This document shows, piece after piece, positions 24,630 through 36,413 of a stretch of 64,000 nucleotides of DNA (positions within the stretch are counted from its first letter, which is position 1; every line of letters starts with the position of its first letter). Made by a program: the position numbers and the translations under genes. The DNA is from Clarireedia homoeocarpa (lineage: Eukaryota; Ascomycota; Leotiomycetes; Helotiales; Rutstroemiaceae). Under the pieces are notes generated by a model. That model saw nothing but the letters and a program-made list of their open reading frames with translations, searched no databases and had not been told where the DNA came from. Location: assembly GCA_001465935.1 (NCBI GenBank), contig LNKV01000020.1, positions 1,185,252 to 1,249,251 of the forward strand. The letters are read 5' to 3'.

Positions 24630-24687
24630 GGTGCAGTCCTTGGTACAGTCCTTGTGGTACAGCCCTTGGTACAGCCCTTGGTACAGG
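24630..24687. repeat. CCTTGGTACAG tandem repeat
   Basis: About five degenerate 11-12-bp units with GTACAG cores. Confidence 0.8.
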
Positions 24688-25506
24688 ATTGCAGAACGGG
24701 AAAAAGGAGGCTGGAATGAGTCGAAGTACCAGAAGGGAGCAAAGGTCGGTCGACGATTCAGTACAGAGCACAAGTAAGAAGGCGGGGTCGGCCGGGTACT
24801 AAACCGGATTGGGAATCGGCGATGCGATAACGGTTTAGGTGTTTAGGTAGGATCTGGATCTTGTTCGGCTGATGGGCTGCGGTGTTGTGCTCCGAACGCA
24901 AAAAGGCGTCTTGTAGTGTGCTGGTATCGTAAGGTTATGAGGTTATGACCAAGGGAAAAGCGACGACACAATTGATTGGGACAAGATGCGGTGGGATGCA
25001 GATGAATAATTATCGTCCGGAAACCATCGGACTCGGGGAAAAAGAATTTTCCTGCACAATCCGGAGTCGCCTTGAACCTTCGCTCTTCGTCTCAGCCTTG
25101 ATTATTCATGGTTGACTCGCGCCTTCCAGCGTGTTCCATATGACCACTGGAGGGAAGTAATCCGTAACCCGTAATCCGTAATCCATGGCGTATGGTGTGG
25201 CATAGCGGCGAAAGGCGCAGCCACATCGTGACCAGCAGTTGCTGCCTCGCCCTCTGATTCATTCAATCCCTACGCTTATACAGAGGTGGCGCTAAGCGAT
25301 AAGGCTCGCTCATGCCTCGTGCCTTGGGAGCGCCGCGGCCAGAAGGGTACTTAAGGCTCGACATCTCCTCCATCTCCGCTTCCTTTCTTCCATCATACAA
25401 CTTCCATCAACCGACTTCTTCATCAACTTCTCTGCTTTGCTCCTCGAAATCATCTAATAAATAACTACATCTTCAAAGAAATTAATCCTACAACTCGAAA
25501 GCAATC

Positions 25507-26576
25507 ATGCAGATCTTCGTCAAGACCCGTAAGTTCACCTTCTCCAGCAGTTGACACCTTACACTCTCAGTCGCCACTCCCCCAACTTCAATATTTCCAT
25601 CAACATCTGCTAACATCATCATCAATAGTCACCGGCAAGACCATCACCCTCGAGGTCGAGTCCAGCGATACCATCGACAACGTAAAGAGCAAGATTCAGG
25701 ATAAGGAGGGAATTCCCCCGGACCAACAGCGCTTGATCTTCGCAGGCAAACAACTTGAAGATGGCCGTACCTTGAGCGACTACAACATTCAAAAGGAGTC
25801 TACTCTCCATCTCGTCCTCCGTCTTCGTGGCGGTATGCAAATTTGTAAGTTGACACTATTGCCTCGTTACGTCATCATGCACTAACATTATCTCAGTCGT
25901 CAAGACTCTCACTGGCAAGACCATCACTCTTGAGGTCGAGTCGTCCGACACCATCGACAATGTCAAGTCCAAGATCCAGGACAAGGAGGGTATTCCTCCG
26001 GATCAACAACGTTTGATCTTCGCTGGTAAACAACTCGAAGATGGTCGCACCCTGAGCGACTACAACATCCAAAAAGAATCCACCCTTCACTTGGTGCTCC
26101 GCCTTCGTGGTGGTATGCAAATCTTCGTCAAGACACTTACCGGAAAGACAATCACATTGGAGGTTGAGTCGTCAGATACCATCGACAACGTGAAATCAAA
26201 GATCCAAGATAAGGAGGGTATCCCACCGGACCAGCAACGTCTTATCTTTGCTGGTAAGCAACTTGAGGATGGCCGCACTCTATCAGACTACAACATCCAG
26301 AAAGAGTCCACACTGCATTTGGTCCTTCGTCTCCGTGGTGGTATGCAGATCTTCGTCAAGACTTTGACTGGAAAGACCATTACATTGGAAGTGGAATCGT
26401 CAGATACCATTGACAATGTCAAGTCAAAGATTCAAGACAAGGAGGGTATCCCACCGGACCAACAGCGATTGATCTTTGCTGGAAAGCAGTTGGAGGATGG
26501 CAGAACTCTTTCTGATTACAACATTCAGAAGGAGAGCACTTTGCACTTGGTGCTTCGTCTTCGTGGCGGTCAATAG
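25507..26576 (+). CDS. UBI4: Polyubiquitin, four head-to-tail repeats
   Basis: Exons 25507-25528, 25629-25844 and 25897-26576 encode 305 aa: four 76-residue ubiquitin units plus a terminal Gln that masks the last Gly-Gly. Each unit reads [19 protein letters not shown] and ends LVLRLRGG. Intron 1 (100 bp) falls in codon 8 of repeat 1 and intron 2 (52 bp) in codon 4 of repeat 2; repeats 3 and 4 are uninterrupted. Known role: the precursor is cut by deubiquitinases to supply ubiquitin, especially under stress. Silent differences between repeats are frequent, so the copies are not recently homogenised at every site. Promoter position and the CT-rich leader suggest high expression (inference). Confidence 0.98.
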
Positions 26577-27162
26577 ATTCTTATCTTCTGCACATATCTT
26601 ATGCGGCGTTCGGATATAATGTGGTCCGATGGTGTTATGGGAATGGTACATAGTTATGATGGTGCACTACTACGTGCTGCCTCGATTTGAGAATAGTCAA
26701 TACATTTAATTTTGACATCTTGAATTGTTTCCTGATTTTGCATACGTGACTTCCGTGACTTCCGTGACTTCCGTGAATAGAATTGATGTGCATGTTAGAT
26801 TGAGCATCCCGTAATCTCAAAATGACGAACTGAACCTACATAGCCTTATGCCCCCCCCACCACCTTCATAGTTTTAGTGCGAGGCTGTCGCAGCCGCGAA
26901 AATAAATCCCATGTTCAAATGTGATCCATTCTATTCATTTTTATTATTACTATCAACATCAGCGACGTCAATTTACGTGTCGTCCATTTTCTTAGACTAC
27001 TTCTATTTTCATTCAAGGCATTATTAATTGCCATCCATTCCTTTGCCACAAATTGTTCCCCCGCAGATCCCAACAAACATATCTTCCGACCCTGCGCACT
27101 GCAACCAACCCCGCCACGATTACTCCCCAGCGACGTTATCAACTATGCAAAATTAAGGAAGC
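26577..27162. other. Intergenic region with 9-bp repeats
   Basis: Contains the UBI4 3' end and the promoter of the BRAP2-like gene. Three to four units of TTCCGTGAC lie at 26744-26775. No gene seen. Confidence 0.5.
26744..26775. repeat. TTCCGTGAC tandem repeat
   Basis: Three full 9-bp units and partial flanking units, about 170 bp downstream of the UBI4 stop. Confidence 0.85.
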
Positions 27163-29497
27163 ATGCCCTCTTACTTCTATCATTTGAAATTCGAATTATA
27201 TCCTTTACCCAGCACCGACCCTGCGAGCATATCGAGAGAAGATACGAAGCGCGAGATTTGGCTTCCGTCTGAGCAGTCGGATATTTTTGGATCGAATAAA
27301 AGGACCACTGAGTGGCCGAGACACAGAGCTGTTTCTTGGGATTCGAGTAGAATTAGGAGTGGCGATCAGTGTTCGACTGCTGCTTCGACAGGACAGAATA
27401 AAGGGACAGGAGGAAACGCGATACAGCTGGGTGGAGAGACAATCGGAGCTGGGATTGGCGGCGCACTTTCTAGCAGAGCAGGAGGACATACCAGACACAT
27501 TTCGCGAAGTAGCACAAAAGAGCCGGAGGTTCTACTGCCGAGTTTAGAGCTAGTTGGTCAAACAAGGAACCTACGTATTGCGAAGAGAGACTGGAGGTTT
27601 GACAGAGTGCGGGTGGAGAGTCTGGATATGGATGGGCCGGGACAGATTGCTAGAGGGTTGGGAGGCGCAAATGCTGCGTCTGGTATGAATGCGGGGTTGA
27701 CTGCGGGAGGTCGGGTCACCAAGGCGAGGTTTGAAGAGATTAAGAGTTCAAATGAATCAGCGGAGAACGGCTTGGATTTGAAAAACACGGAGGTAGGATG
27801 GGGAGTGGTACATTTGTATAGAGAGGGAGATGAGACGCCAGGTCTAGTAGGAGTAGAGGTCTATAACGCGAAGACTGCGTCAAGGTCTCCGAATGGATCG
27901 GGGAGCATTGCGGGATCTAGCGCGAAGGATAGGCAGGGCCAGACTGCTGCAGAAGATTGCACGATTGTCTGCATACCTGCTGTGCCCAGCTATCTAACAC
28001 CCAGGGATTTCTTGGGGTTTGTAGGAGAGAAAACCAGAGAGGAAGTTAGCCACTTCAGGATGGTCATGACCGGAAGGATGAATAGGTATCTAGTGCTCAT
28101 GAAGTTCAGAGATGGAGATGTTGCCAGGAAGTGGAGGGCTGCATGGGATGGTAAGGTATTCAATACTATGGAGGTATGTTCATCTTCAAAGACAGATTTT
28201 GATTGTTTACAGGCTGATGATATTCTAACAGCCCGAGACATGTCATGCCGTATTCATAAAGTCGATTACATTTCAAACACCTACCTCCTCTCGAACGAAT
28301 ACCAGTTTTCCCGAGCTTTCCCATGATCCATTCACGCCAGCTCCCCCGACACCCAACCATCTCAAACCATTTCCGCCACCTACACCCAGTCTCATCGAAC
28401 TACCTACGTGCCCTGTCTGTCTAGAAAGAATGGACGATACAACAGGTCTTCTGACAATTCTCTGTCAACATGTCTTCCATTGCGATTGTCTCCAGAAATG
28501 GGGTGGAACCGGCTGCCCTGTATGTCGACATACAAATCCTTCCCTGGCCTTAGCTTCACAGTCCTCAAGTTCCACCTACGATCCCGAGAACCCCCCCTTC
28601 GGCAGCGGCGAAGCCTCATTATGTAGTGTGTGCGATTGTGCTGATGATCTATGGATTTGTCTCATCTGCGGGAATGTCGGTTGTGGACGGTACAAAGGCG
28701 GGCACGCTAAAGAGCACTGGAAAGAATACGCACATAACTTCGCTCTGGAAATCGCCACTCAATATGTATGGGATTACGCCAGCGACGCATGGGTCCATCG
28801 ACTTATCCGCGACAAAGGCGATAGCAAAGTCATCGAACTACCCTCATCCCGCACACGCAGTAACGGTCTCGCGCCAGCTGACACAGCCGACGATAGAGAT
28901 ATGGTACCACGCGAGAAGCTTGAAAACGCCGGACTGGAATTTACACACCTACTTACCTCACAGCTCGAATCGCAACGCGTTTACTTTGAAGAACTCGTCA
29001 GCAAAGCCGCCGCCAAAGCCAGTGCGGCCTCCAGTGCGGCCGCATCCGCCAGCCACAGCGCGGAGGAAGCGCTCGCGCAGCTGCGGACCCTGCAGATTGA
29101 ACACGGGCGGCTGGTTACAGACGTGATTCCGAATCTGGAAAAGGAACTGGAGAGGGAGAAGAGGAGGGCGGAGAAAAGCGCGGAGATTGCGAGGGGCATG
29201 GGGAAGAGCCTAAGGGAGGAGAAGAAGGTTAGCGAGGGGTTGATGGAGCGGATTGGGTTTTTGAACGAGAGGGTCGAGGCAGCGCAGAAGGAGCTTAGCG
29301 GGTGCAGGGAGGAGTGCGACGAGCTGAGGGAGGCGAATCGCGATTTGATGGTTATGGTTAGTGGGAGGGAGAGGATTAGGGAGTTGGAGGAGAGGGGGGA
29401 GTTGGAGGCCGGGGAGGCGAGCGAGGCCGGGGTTAGTGTGCCGGTGGTACAAGGGGAGGGGAAAGGCGGAAGGAAGAAAGGGAAGGGGAGGAAATAG
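27163..29497 (+). CDS. ETP1: BRAP2/ETP1-type RING and UBP zinc-finger protein (putative E3 ligase)
   Basis: Exon 1 27163-28173 and exon 2 28232-29497 are separated by a 58-bp phase-0 intron and give 758 aa. The N-terminus MPSYFYHLKFELYP matches BRAP2-like fungal proteins. A BRAP2 RRM-like domain spans about 262-370 (CTIVCIPAVPSYLTPRDFLG). It is followed by a RING-H2 finger (C397, C400, C415, H417, H420, C423, C432, C435), then a UBP-type zinc finger (LCSVCDCADDLWICLICGN, with GHAKEHWKEYAHNFAL). A long Ala/Glu/Arg-rich coiled coil occupies about 570-740, and a basic GGRKKGKGRK tail ends the protein. Known relatives are human BRAP (IMP) and yeast Etp1. Ubiquitin ligase or ubiquitin-binding activity is inferred from domains. 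It lies next to UBI4, which is probably coincidence. Confidence 0.93.
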
Positions 29498-30059
29498 GTG
29501 CTGGAGTTGGAGTTGGTGAAGGCGCTTTTATTTTATTTTATTTTTTTATTTTATTTTTTGGGTGGCTGGTGTGTATGTAATTGCTATGATCTGGCACAAC
29601 TTGAGTATAACTACGGTACATTCCATTGGGGGGTGGGGGTTTAGGTCTGGTCTGGCGGATTGCTTGCGAATACCAAATATGAATATATATATCATATGCT
29701 TTTCTTCTCTTAATTCCAGCTTTTCCATCATATGAGGTATATATTGACGACATGGATTTGTCGATTGAGCACACAGTTGATTGAGAAAGGACGCCGCTAC
29801 GACATGCTTCAGCGGTTCATTCAACAAGAATCACGGTAGAGACATGAACCAGTAATGATATGATTCTTGACTTGAATTGTTCACTAAGAAGACACAAAAA
29901 GGAGATGTGGTATTCCTTGGACGCCCCTACTAACAAAAAGAACCCGTAGACTCTTACCACCTCCCTGCAAATGCCCCTTCGATACCATTCCATTCCATCC
30001 CATCCCATACCCAGCCCTCTAGCCGAAAGACCACCCAACCAATGGGAAATTTTTATTCT
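29498..30059. other. Convergent intergenic region
   Basis: TTTTA repeats at about 29526-29560 just after the stop of the RING gene; otherwise nothing recognisable. It separates two convergent genes. Confidence 0.6.
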
Positions 30060-32440
30060 CTACACATGTTTTCTATCATCCTCATCACTGCTAAGCGCCA
30101 CATCATCATCATCCCTCGCCGTCTCCGCCTCGCTCTTCCTCCTCCGTATCTGTCCACGCTCCTTCATCGCGCCCCGGATCTTCATGCTCACCTCGTCGAA
30201 ACTCGCTTTGGAGTCCAGGGCGCTGAAGCCCTTCAATGGGAAACCGGATGAGCCTACACCGCCACCGCTGCCGCTGCTGCTGCGGCTTTCACTTCTCGAT
30301 GGTGGACGCGTCGCGAAGAGCGCGATGTTGCCTAGATTGCCGAATGATTCGTTGCGGGGAAGCGTTCCGTTCATGGCTGAACCACCGCCGATCGATGCAC
30401 CGGCGGTTTGGCTGCGGCGAATGGCGGGTGGGGAGTCGAGTTCGGAGAGGCCGGATTGGTTGCTGTCTCTGCGTCTGACACCGCTTTGGCTAGGGGAGGT
30501 GGGAGTTCTGATGCCATCGCGACTGAAAGGATCTGCGACAATTCGAGAGGCGTCGAAGTCCGGGAATAGCTCTGGGCCGAGGGTATTGATGACTTCGGTG
30601 ACTTGCGCGCTCAATTGGGCTCTGCGTTCCCGGAGCTTATAAATGACGTTGCTGGATGCGGGGTTGAGGGAGATGATGAGAGGTCGCAATGATTTAACAA
30701 TATCCATGCCTACCTCTCCGAAGCGAAGGGCGGCGAATGTGATTGCAGGGAAGATGATGTAGCCAGAGACGAAGACCGCCCAGAGAGGTACCCAATCAGG
30801 CATGTGCCCTTGTACTCTGTTTCTGTATGTCCATATCGCTAGACCGATGGTATAGAAATTATATAAGACCGGAGCAAATGCAAGAGCAACGAGTAGTTTC
30901 CATGTGGCCATGACATCACGACCTTGAAGCTTGACGGTGGATGCTGCTAATGCCTGTCGTGACTTCTTGATACTGATTATTTTCGAGGCAACGAAAACTG
31001 GGGCAAACAGAACCAAACCGGGGATCACACCAACAGATAGAACTGCAAGCTTGCCCAGACGATAGAAGAGAAGGAAAATGACTTTGGGGATAGAAAATTT
31101 GGCGTATTCCACTTGGTGATCTCGTAGATTCATATATCGTAGCTGCTTATTGTAGTCTAGAACGGATTTCTTCAATGCGACAATTCTTGGATCGTCTTTG
31201 TAGTGAGTATATCCCTTGACCAATCTACGATTCAATTCCACTACCATTGGTAGCGGCAGCTTCTTGCCAGTTGGATTGTAAAGTCTCCGGACAGCTTGGA
31301 TAAGCATCAGAGTGTCATAATCGGGACTTGTGACTGTGACAGCAACAAGAGCTTGATATACAGTATCCAACAATTGACTAACGGCCTCTCTTCGCTCACC
31401 ACGCTTATATAGCTCGACGAGTTCTTTCGGAATTTCCAAGGGATTGCCGAACTCAACTACAGCCCTAGAGCGGAATTTGTGAGCATGGAAGTAGTTCATG
31501 CCACATGGTACAATCTTGAGTCCGCTGTCTGGGTTTGCTGCCAATGATCCAAGTGCCATGATAGCTACACCAGCTTTTAATGGAAGAAGTTCGGTCCTAT
31601 CGTGGCTACCACCCTCTGGGAAGATTCCTACAGCTCCGCCCTGGCTAAGACGATCAAAGACCGCATCGTATACCTGCGTTTGGTCCACTTTGGGGGCTGC
31701 TTTGTATTTCGTGCCCTCGAATCCCTCCTTCGTGCCCTTAACAGATTGATTTGTAAATTTTCCATCCTCATCGATATCGTCTCGTCCAGTTAATTGCATC
31801 AAAGCGATGCGACCTCTGAATGGCTTCTTTAGCCTCAATTCCTCTGCGCTGATCACTTCTGCGATTTCAGCATTGGCGGTCGTTCCCTCAAACTTAGGCA
31901 GAACCAACAATCCGCCAACTTGTATCTCGCTACTATCGAACTTTGTACCGACTCCTCGTACCAGAAGTGGATCATTGATGGGATCAGGAAGGTATATAGT
32001 ACCGGAGCCTGGTTTAACCATATCAAGAGCTCGTCCGACTGGGACTGCACCAACTTTGCGCGCAAACCATCCCACAATAAACTGGCCCATGGATTTCGCA
32101 GCGATAAGGAACGCGACACGGCGATGGCATTCGTTACGAAGTGTGCGCATCAAGATAAGGGGATCGACAAACTAAGAATGTTCGTCAGTACTACTCCTCG
32201 GAACCACATGCTAAAGGAATCGGCGCATACCTGATTCGCATGCGGGGCAGCGACGAAGATCACAGGCCCTCTCCGTGGGACTTTCCATGATCCTCTTGGG
32301 TGAACTTCTCTGAAGAAGAGGTCTACCAGAATTGAAAAGGTCCATAGGAACACATCGTAGATCCAGTTTGTCATTGGGAATTCCTCCTTGTGTTTGGCTT
32401 GCTGAGGCATGTGCTCATGTACCTGCTGCTCGTTGGCCAT
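30060..32440 (-). CDS. GPT2: Glycerol-3-phosphate / dihydroxyacetone-phosphate O-acyltransferase (Gpt2/Sct1-like)
   Basis: Minus-strand exons 32231-32440 and 30060-32171 join in phase 0 through a 59-bp intron, giving 773 aa. The intron splits the catalytic His block: APHANQ in exon 1 and FVDPLI in exon 2 (H67, D73). Further acyltransferase motifs are the FPEGGSHDRTELLPLKAG substrate block (about 254-271) and IVPCGMNYFHAHKFRSRAVV (about 290-309). An N-terminal hydrophobic segment (about 25-40) and three later ones (around 440-480, 495-525, 535-560) indicate an ER or lipid-body membrane protein. The C-terminal 150 residues are Ser-rich with an acidic end, likely a phosphorylated regulatory tail. 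It makes lysophosphatidic acid, the first step of glycerolipid synthesis. Whether it is the only paralogue in this genome cannot be told here. Confidence 0.94.
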
Positions 32441-33713
32441 ATTGAAAGATGGTATTTGCTGTGAGTCTCAAGATGATAGTGGTAGATGTCTAGACAGATG
32501 CGGGCGGGTAATATAGAAGGAGCTAGCTTCCTAGGACAGTTGAGCACAAAAGCCGCTATGGTTATACAATTATCAACCAAGGTTCTAGCTAGATTTGTTC
32601 AACCACAGCTCTCAATGATTCCTTCGCTTTCGATTGTTAGTCACGGCACACTCCGGGTTATATAGAGTACCTCGATTTGACCGTGGACGGGGATTCTCAG
32701 AGAATGCACGCTTCCATCAACGTAATGTCTTCCGAGAGGCCAGGAGTCATGTCGGTCGCGATATTGTTGGCTGGCTCAATGACGTTGGCGGTTGAGAAGA
32801 GGAAGAGGAATATTTCCGTGGGGTGAGTGCGAGATTATTATTTACTGTTTGATGATGCATTGCCTTTTTGCTCAACCCACGCGCCACGGAATCGGGGCCG
32901 GAACCGGATTAAAATTCCTCGCCGGTTACCCAGAAGCAGACTGGAACTTACTAAGCCGCGATAAGCAGACCGATAAGCGCCAGCAACTTGCTCGCTTGGT
33001 GCGCGTGGTGCGGTGCCTTCCTACATGAAACATCCATACAGGTTGATACCTTCATGTGAGCATTCTCACTGCTCAGGTCGCTTGTATGACCAAACAGGAT
33101 TCTATATACTTATAAGTAAGCATAACCTGAGCCAAAGGACCGCGCAAACCGAGAGAAACGCCCCAGTGACCGGCGACTTGGTTATGTGATTGGCCTCGCC
33201 ATGTTGGGCACACTGTTGGGCTGGCCAATGAGTACACATGCAGGAGTGCTCCAACAGCCATATGCAGCAGCTAGAGTAGGGACGAGGCTCAGCATCTGCT
33301 ATAGATACAGAAGAAGTGAGGTTTGAATAACTGCATGTCTGTTTCCTGCTCGCCGATTTCTAAATTCTTGAAAGTAACTTGCGGAGTTATATCAATTGGG
33401 TCTGCACAACCTTCATTCATAGAACTACTGAGCACTTACGACTTACGCGCAATCATATGCCACCCCAACAAGGAGCCAACAAGGGCTCGTATTGTTAACG
33501 TTCTATACCAAGACCTTCCTGGCGTCTTAAACTTAATATTTCAATCCTGTGTTCCAAATGGATGCATTTCTGTACCCACAACTTTGCTGGCTCACGGAGC
33601 CGGGGCGCTTAGGGGTTGGAGGTTCAATCTAGTCGGGATTTAAGAGGAAGCAAAGTCATTATGCTATCAAGAAATTACAACAACTAGCAAATTGTCCAAA
33701 AAAGATATCGAAA
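32441..33713. promoter_or_regulatory. Divergent promoter region between GPT2 and ERG27
   Basis: 1.27 kb between two divergent lipid-related genes. No supported ORF; small ORFs at 32792-33028 and 33323-33643 have no family. Probably two separate promoters, given the distance. Confidence 0.4.
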
Positions 33714-35423
33714 ATGGGCCTACCTCCTTGGGAGACGAGTGAAAGCCAGACTTTTGCTCTCATCACTGGTGCAAATAGGTATTGCTATCACCCCAGTCAA
33801 AAAGAGTTCACTTGAATTGTTGCCAACCATCAAAATTCCCAAGTTGAATTGCTGACCGTTTGTAGCGGATTAGGTTTCGCAGTTGCATGCAGGTTGATTG
33901 ACGAATTCCTCACTTCCTCCGATACTCCTCCTACGAAACATCTGATCCTCATTCTGTGCACACGTTCGCCTCTCAAAACACGGTTTACAATCTCGCGTCT
34001 GCGAGCGCATCTGCGCACCCTCGTCGACCATTCGAAGTTCGCGGCGAAGCTACGAGCAAAAGCAAAGGCTCAGGGAAATGTATACAAATGGCAGGACATG
34101 GTGGCTCGAGTCCATTTTCTCGGAGTCGAGGTTGATTTGTGCGACCTGAAGAGCGTGTATGCGCTTGCTGACAGACTTGTCAATGGCACCGTGGGCAGTC
34201 CAGATGCCACTACAATCGATGGACTGAGACTTCCTGCTGGGTCTCCTGGTACAGCATCATATTCCGCAAATGTTAAGCAAGATAAATGGGCACTGAGTCA
34301 GGTAGAGGGTTCACAAGGCCAGGAGAGATCTTGGGGATGGGGCTTAAGTGGAATTCGCATTCCGAGGATAGATATCATGATCTTAAATGCCGGCATGGGA
34401 GGATGGATTGGGATCAATTGGCCATTGGCTATCTGGACGGTACTGACTGATTTTTTTGAGTCCATGACATGGCCAAGGTACAAACTGGGAAATATTGGGG
34501 CCACCACGAAACCACAGGTGTCTTCTGGGCCTCGAGACAATATCGGGTCTCCCGATGAAGCCACGCAACCGCTATTATCTGAAGATACTGGTTCTGAAGA
34601 GCCACCTCTAGGCGAAGTCTTCTGCTCTAACGTCTTCGGTCATTATATCCTCGCACACGAATTGATGCCTTTGCTATCCCGACCAGCTTCGCCCTCGGCC
34701 AACACCAGTGGAAGGATCATCTGGGTATCAAGTATTGAGGCTCTTGATAACCACTTCTCTATAGACGACATCCAGGGTCTTGAGTCATTGGCGCCATACG
34801 AAAGTTCAAAACGCTTGACAGATCTTCTAGTCCTTTCTAGGAAACTCCGTGGCCCTAGTAAAGCCTCCTCCTCGTGGTTCGACTGCTCCGATGTGTGTGT
34901 GAAAGAGCATCCAAACGAAGACGACCCAACCCAGTCTGAAGCCAAAGGAAACTTGATCAAGCCAAGTGTATACGTGGTGCATCCTGGGATTTTCGCTTCA
35001 GAGATCATGCCATTGAATTTCATTCTGGTATTTATATATAAGTTTCTCTTCCGCGTGGTGAGATGGCTGGGCAGCCAGTGGCATACCATCGATCCTTATA
35101 TTGCTGCTGTAGCTCCCGTTTGGATAGCCCTTTCTTCAGATGAAACCTTGAACAATGTCGATGCCCCTGCCTCAAAGTGGGGCTCCGCGACAAATTCAAG
35201 TGGCAGGGAGCGAGTTATCCGCACAGAAGTAGCAGGTTGGGGATGGGAAGGTAAGACGCCAAAGACAATTGACACCGGGGAGAGAAGGAAAGGCAGGAAG
35301 AGGGGAGCTGTGCAGTTGACGAGAGAAGCCAGAGACGATTTTGAAATTTTGGGTCAGAAATGTTGGATTGAGATGGAAAAACTGAGGAAAGAATGGGAGG
35401 ATAGACTGGGTGTGAAGAAGTAA
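33714..35423 (+). CDS. ERG27: 3-keto-steroid reductase of sterol C-4 demethylation
   Basis: Exon 1 33714-33778 and exon 2 33866-35423, with an 87-bp intron, give 540 aa. The intron lies inside the Rossmann signature TGANSGLG (residues 18-25). Other short-chain dehydrogenase landmarks are MILNAGMGG (about 193-201), the catalytic Ser in WVSSIEA (about 310) and Y333-x3-K337 in PYESSKR. A hydrophobic anchor at about 405-424 (NFILVFIYKFLFRVVRWLG) fits ER membrane attachment. It reduces the 3-ketone formed in C-4 demethylation, working with Erg25 and Erg26 on Erg28. It is longer than the yeast enzyme (insertions near 110-180 and 220-270). In Botrytis this enzyme is the target of hydroxyanilide fungicides such as fenhexamid. 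Confidence 0.95.
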
Positions 35424-36059
35424 GGTGCTTAATGGGCTTTCAGGTTGTGTCTGTAGATTGCGTTGTCTTCGTGTCGTGTATAATAACGGAAGCATTGACT
35501 TTAATGATAATTGGGGGAGAGTGGTATGGAGTAACTACTATTTGGATCGTAGATATTCAGATATGTTCTTGCTTTTATCTTGTTTGGGAAGGTATTTATG
35601 TTTATTTAATATTAGAATATATATAATCATTAAGCTATATCCTCCATTGTATCTTGTGTGATACAATACTGTCATTCAACACCATACATAGAGTGATCAG
35701 TGACCATGTCCAGCAAACACGCTCTCTAAAAGGTTGATAATAGGCACATAAATCACCCTTAGATTCTACCAACAACCGCACCGCACGGTAACGCAGCATA
35801 CTGTCTACCTACCGTGCACGGGAAGCCGGCGTTTTCTCAAACTTCGACTGCAACCCCCTCTCACCACCCAGCTTCCATTCCCTCTGCAAATACCAACTGG
35901 AGCCTAACCACCCCCTAAAATTAAGCTACCCACCTCACAAAAATCGGCCAGATCCCAGGGATGCATCCATCATCCCCTTCTAGTCGAGATGCGAGCACTT
36001 CGTTTGGGCCGCACCTGCATTTCCACTAGGAGGACGTTTTCCGCCTCCATGCCACCTCT

Positions 36060-36120
36060 CTCTTCCACGAAATATAAAATATCTCTCTCTGTACCTGTTC
36101 GGCTCTTAGTGTAAGTTCAT

Positions 36121-36170
<50 letters not shown>

Positions 36171-36300
36171 ACACAGGTGTGTATATATACAGTTCCCCGT
36201 CTTCTTCTCTTACCCTTAAAACTAAACTCACACCCTCACCGTCCGCGCAACGGCTGGAAGGTACCATGCGGTTTTCTTAGGAAAGATGGTCCTCCCCCTG
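36060..36300 (+). ncRNA. Candidate spliced transcript without long ORF
   Basis: A TATA-like AATATAAAAT (about 36070-36079) is followed 30 bp later by a pyrimidine-rich stretch. A textbook intron comes next: GTAAGT at 36111, an 18-unit CT tract, and CACTACACAG ending at 36176. Downstream are only very short ORFs (the ATG at about 36265 gives 4 codons; another near 36286 gives about 14). This is an inference from signals only; the CT tract may make the acceptor look good by chance. Confidence 0.25.
36131..36166. repeat. CT dinucleotide microsatellite
   Basis: About 18 CT units, directly upstream of a possible splice acceptor. Confidence 0.95.
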
Positions 36301-36400
36301 AGTCATCTACTCCGTTTCGTAAACAAGAGGTGATGTTGCAGCGGCTGTTTTGGCAGTTGTGCTTGTAGGTAGAATACTATAGCGTTTTACGCCGTGGCTC

Positions 36401-36413
36401 GGGGGGGGGGGGG
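36401..36413. repeat. Poly-G run of 13
   Basis: Uninterrupted G run in a gene-poor stretch; the length may be an assembly estimate. Confidence 0.85.

Larger units (their letters stand above)
22377..25506. other. Long intergenic region, promoter of polyubiquitin at its end
   Basis: No supported gene in 3.1 kb. It holds poly-T runs (about 22602-22617, 22783-22794, 23118-23130), G-rich sequence (22890-23050), an ACAGT pentamer array (23556-23585), and CCTTGGTACAG repeats (24630-24687). The last 150 bp before 25507 are CT-rich (CTTCCATCAACCGACTTC) and look like a strong fungal leader. A GAATTTTC palindrome at 25044-25051 is a minimal, unproven heat-shock half pair. Confidence 0.5.
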
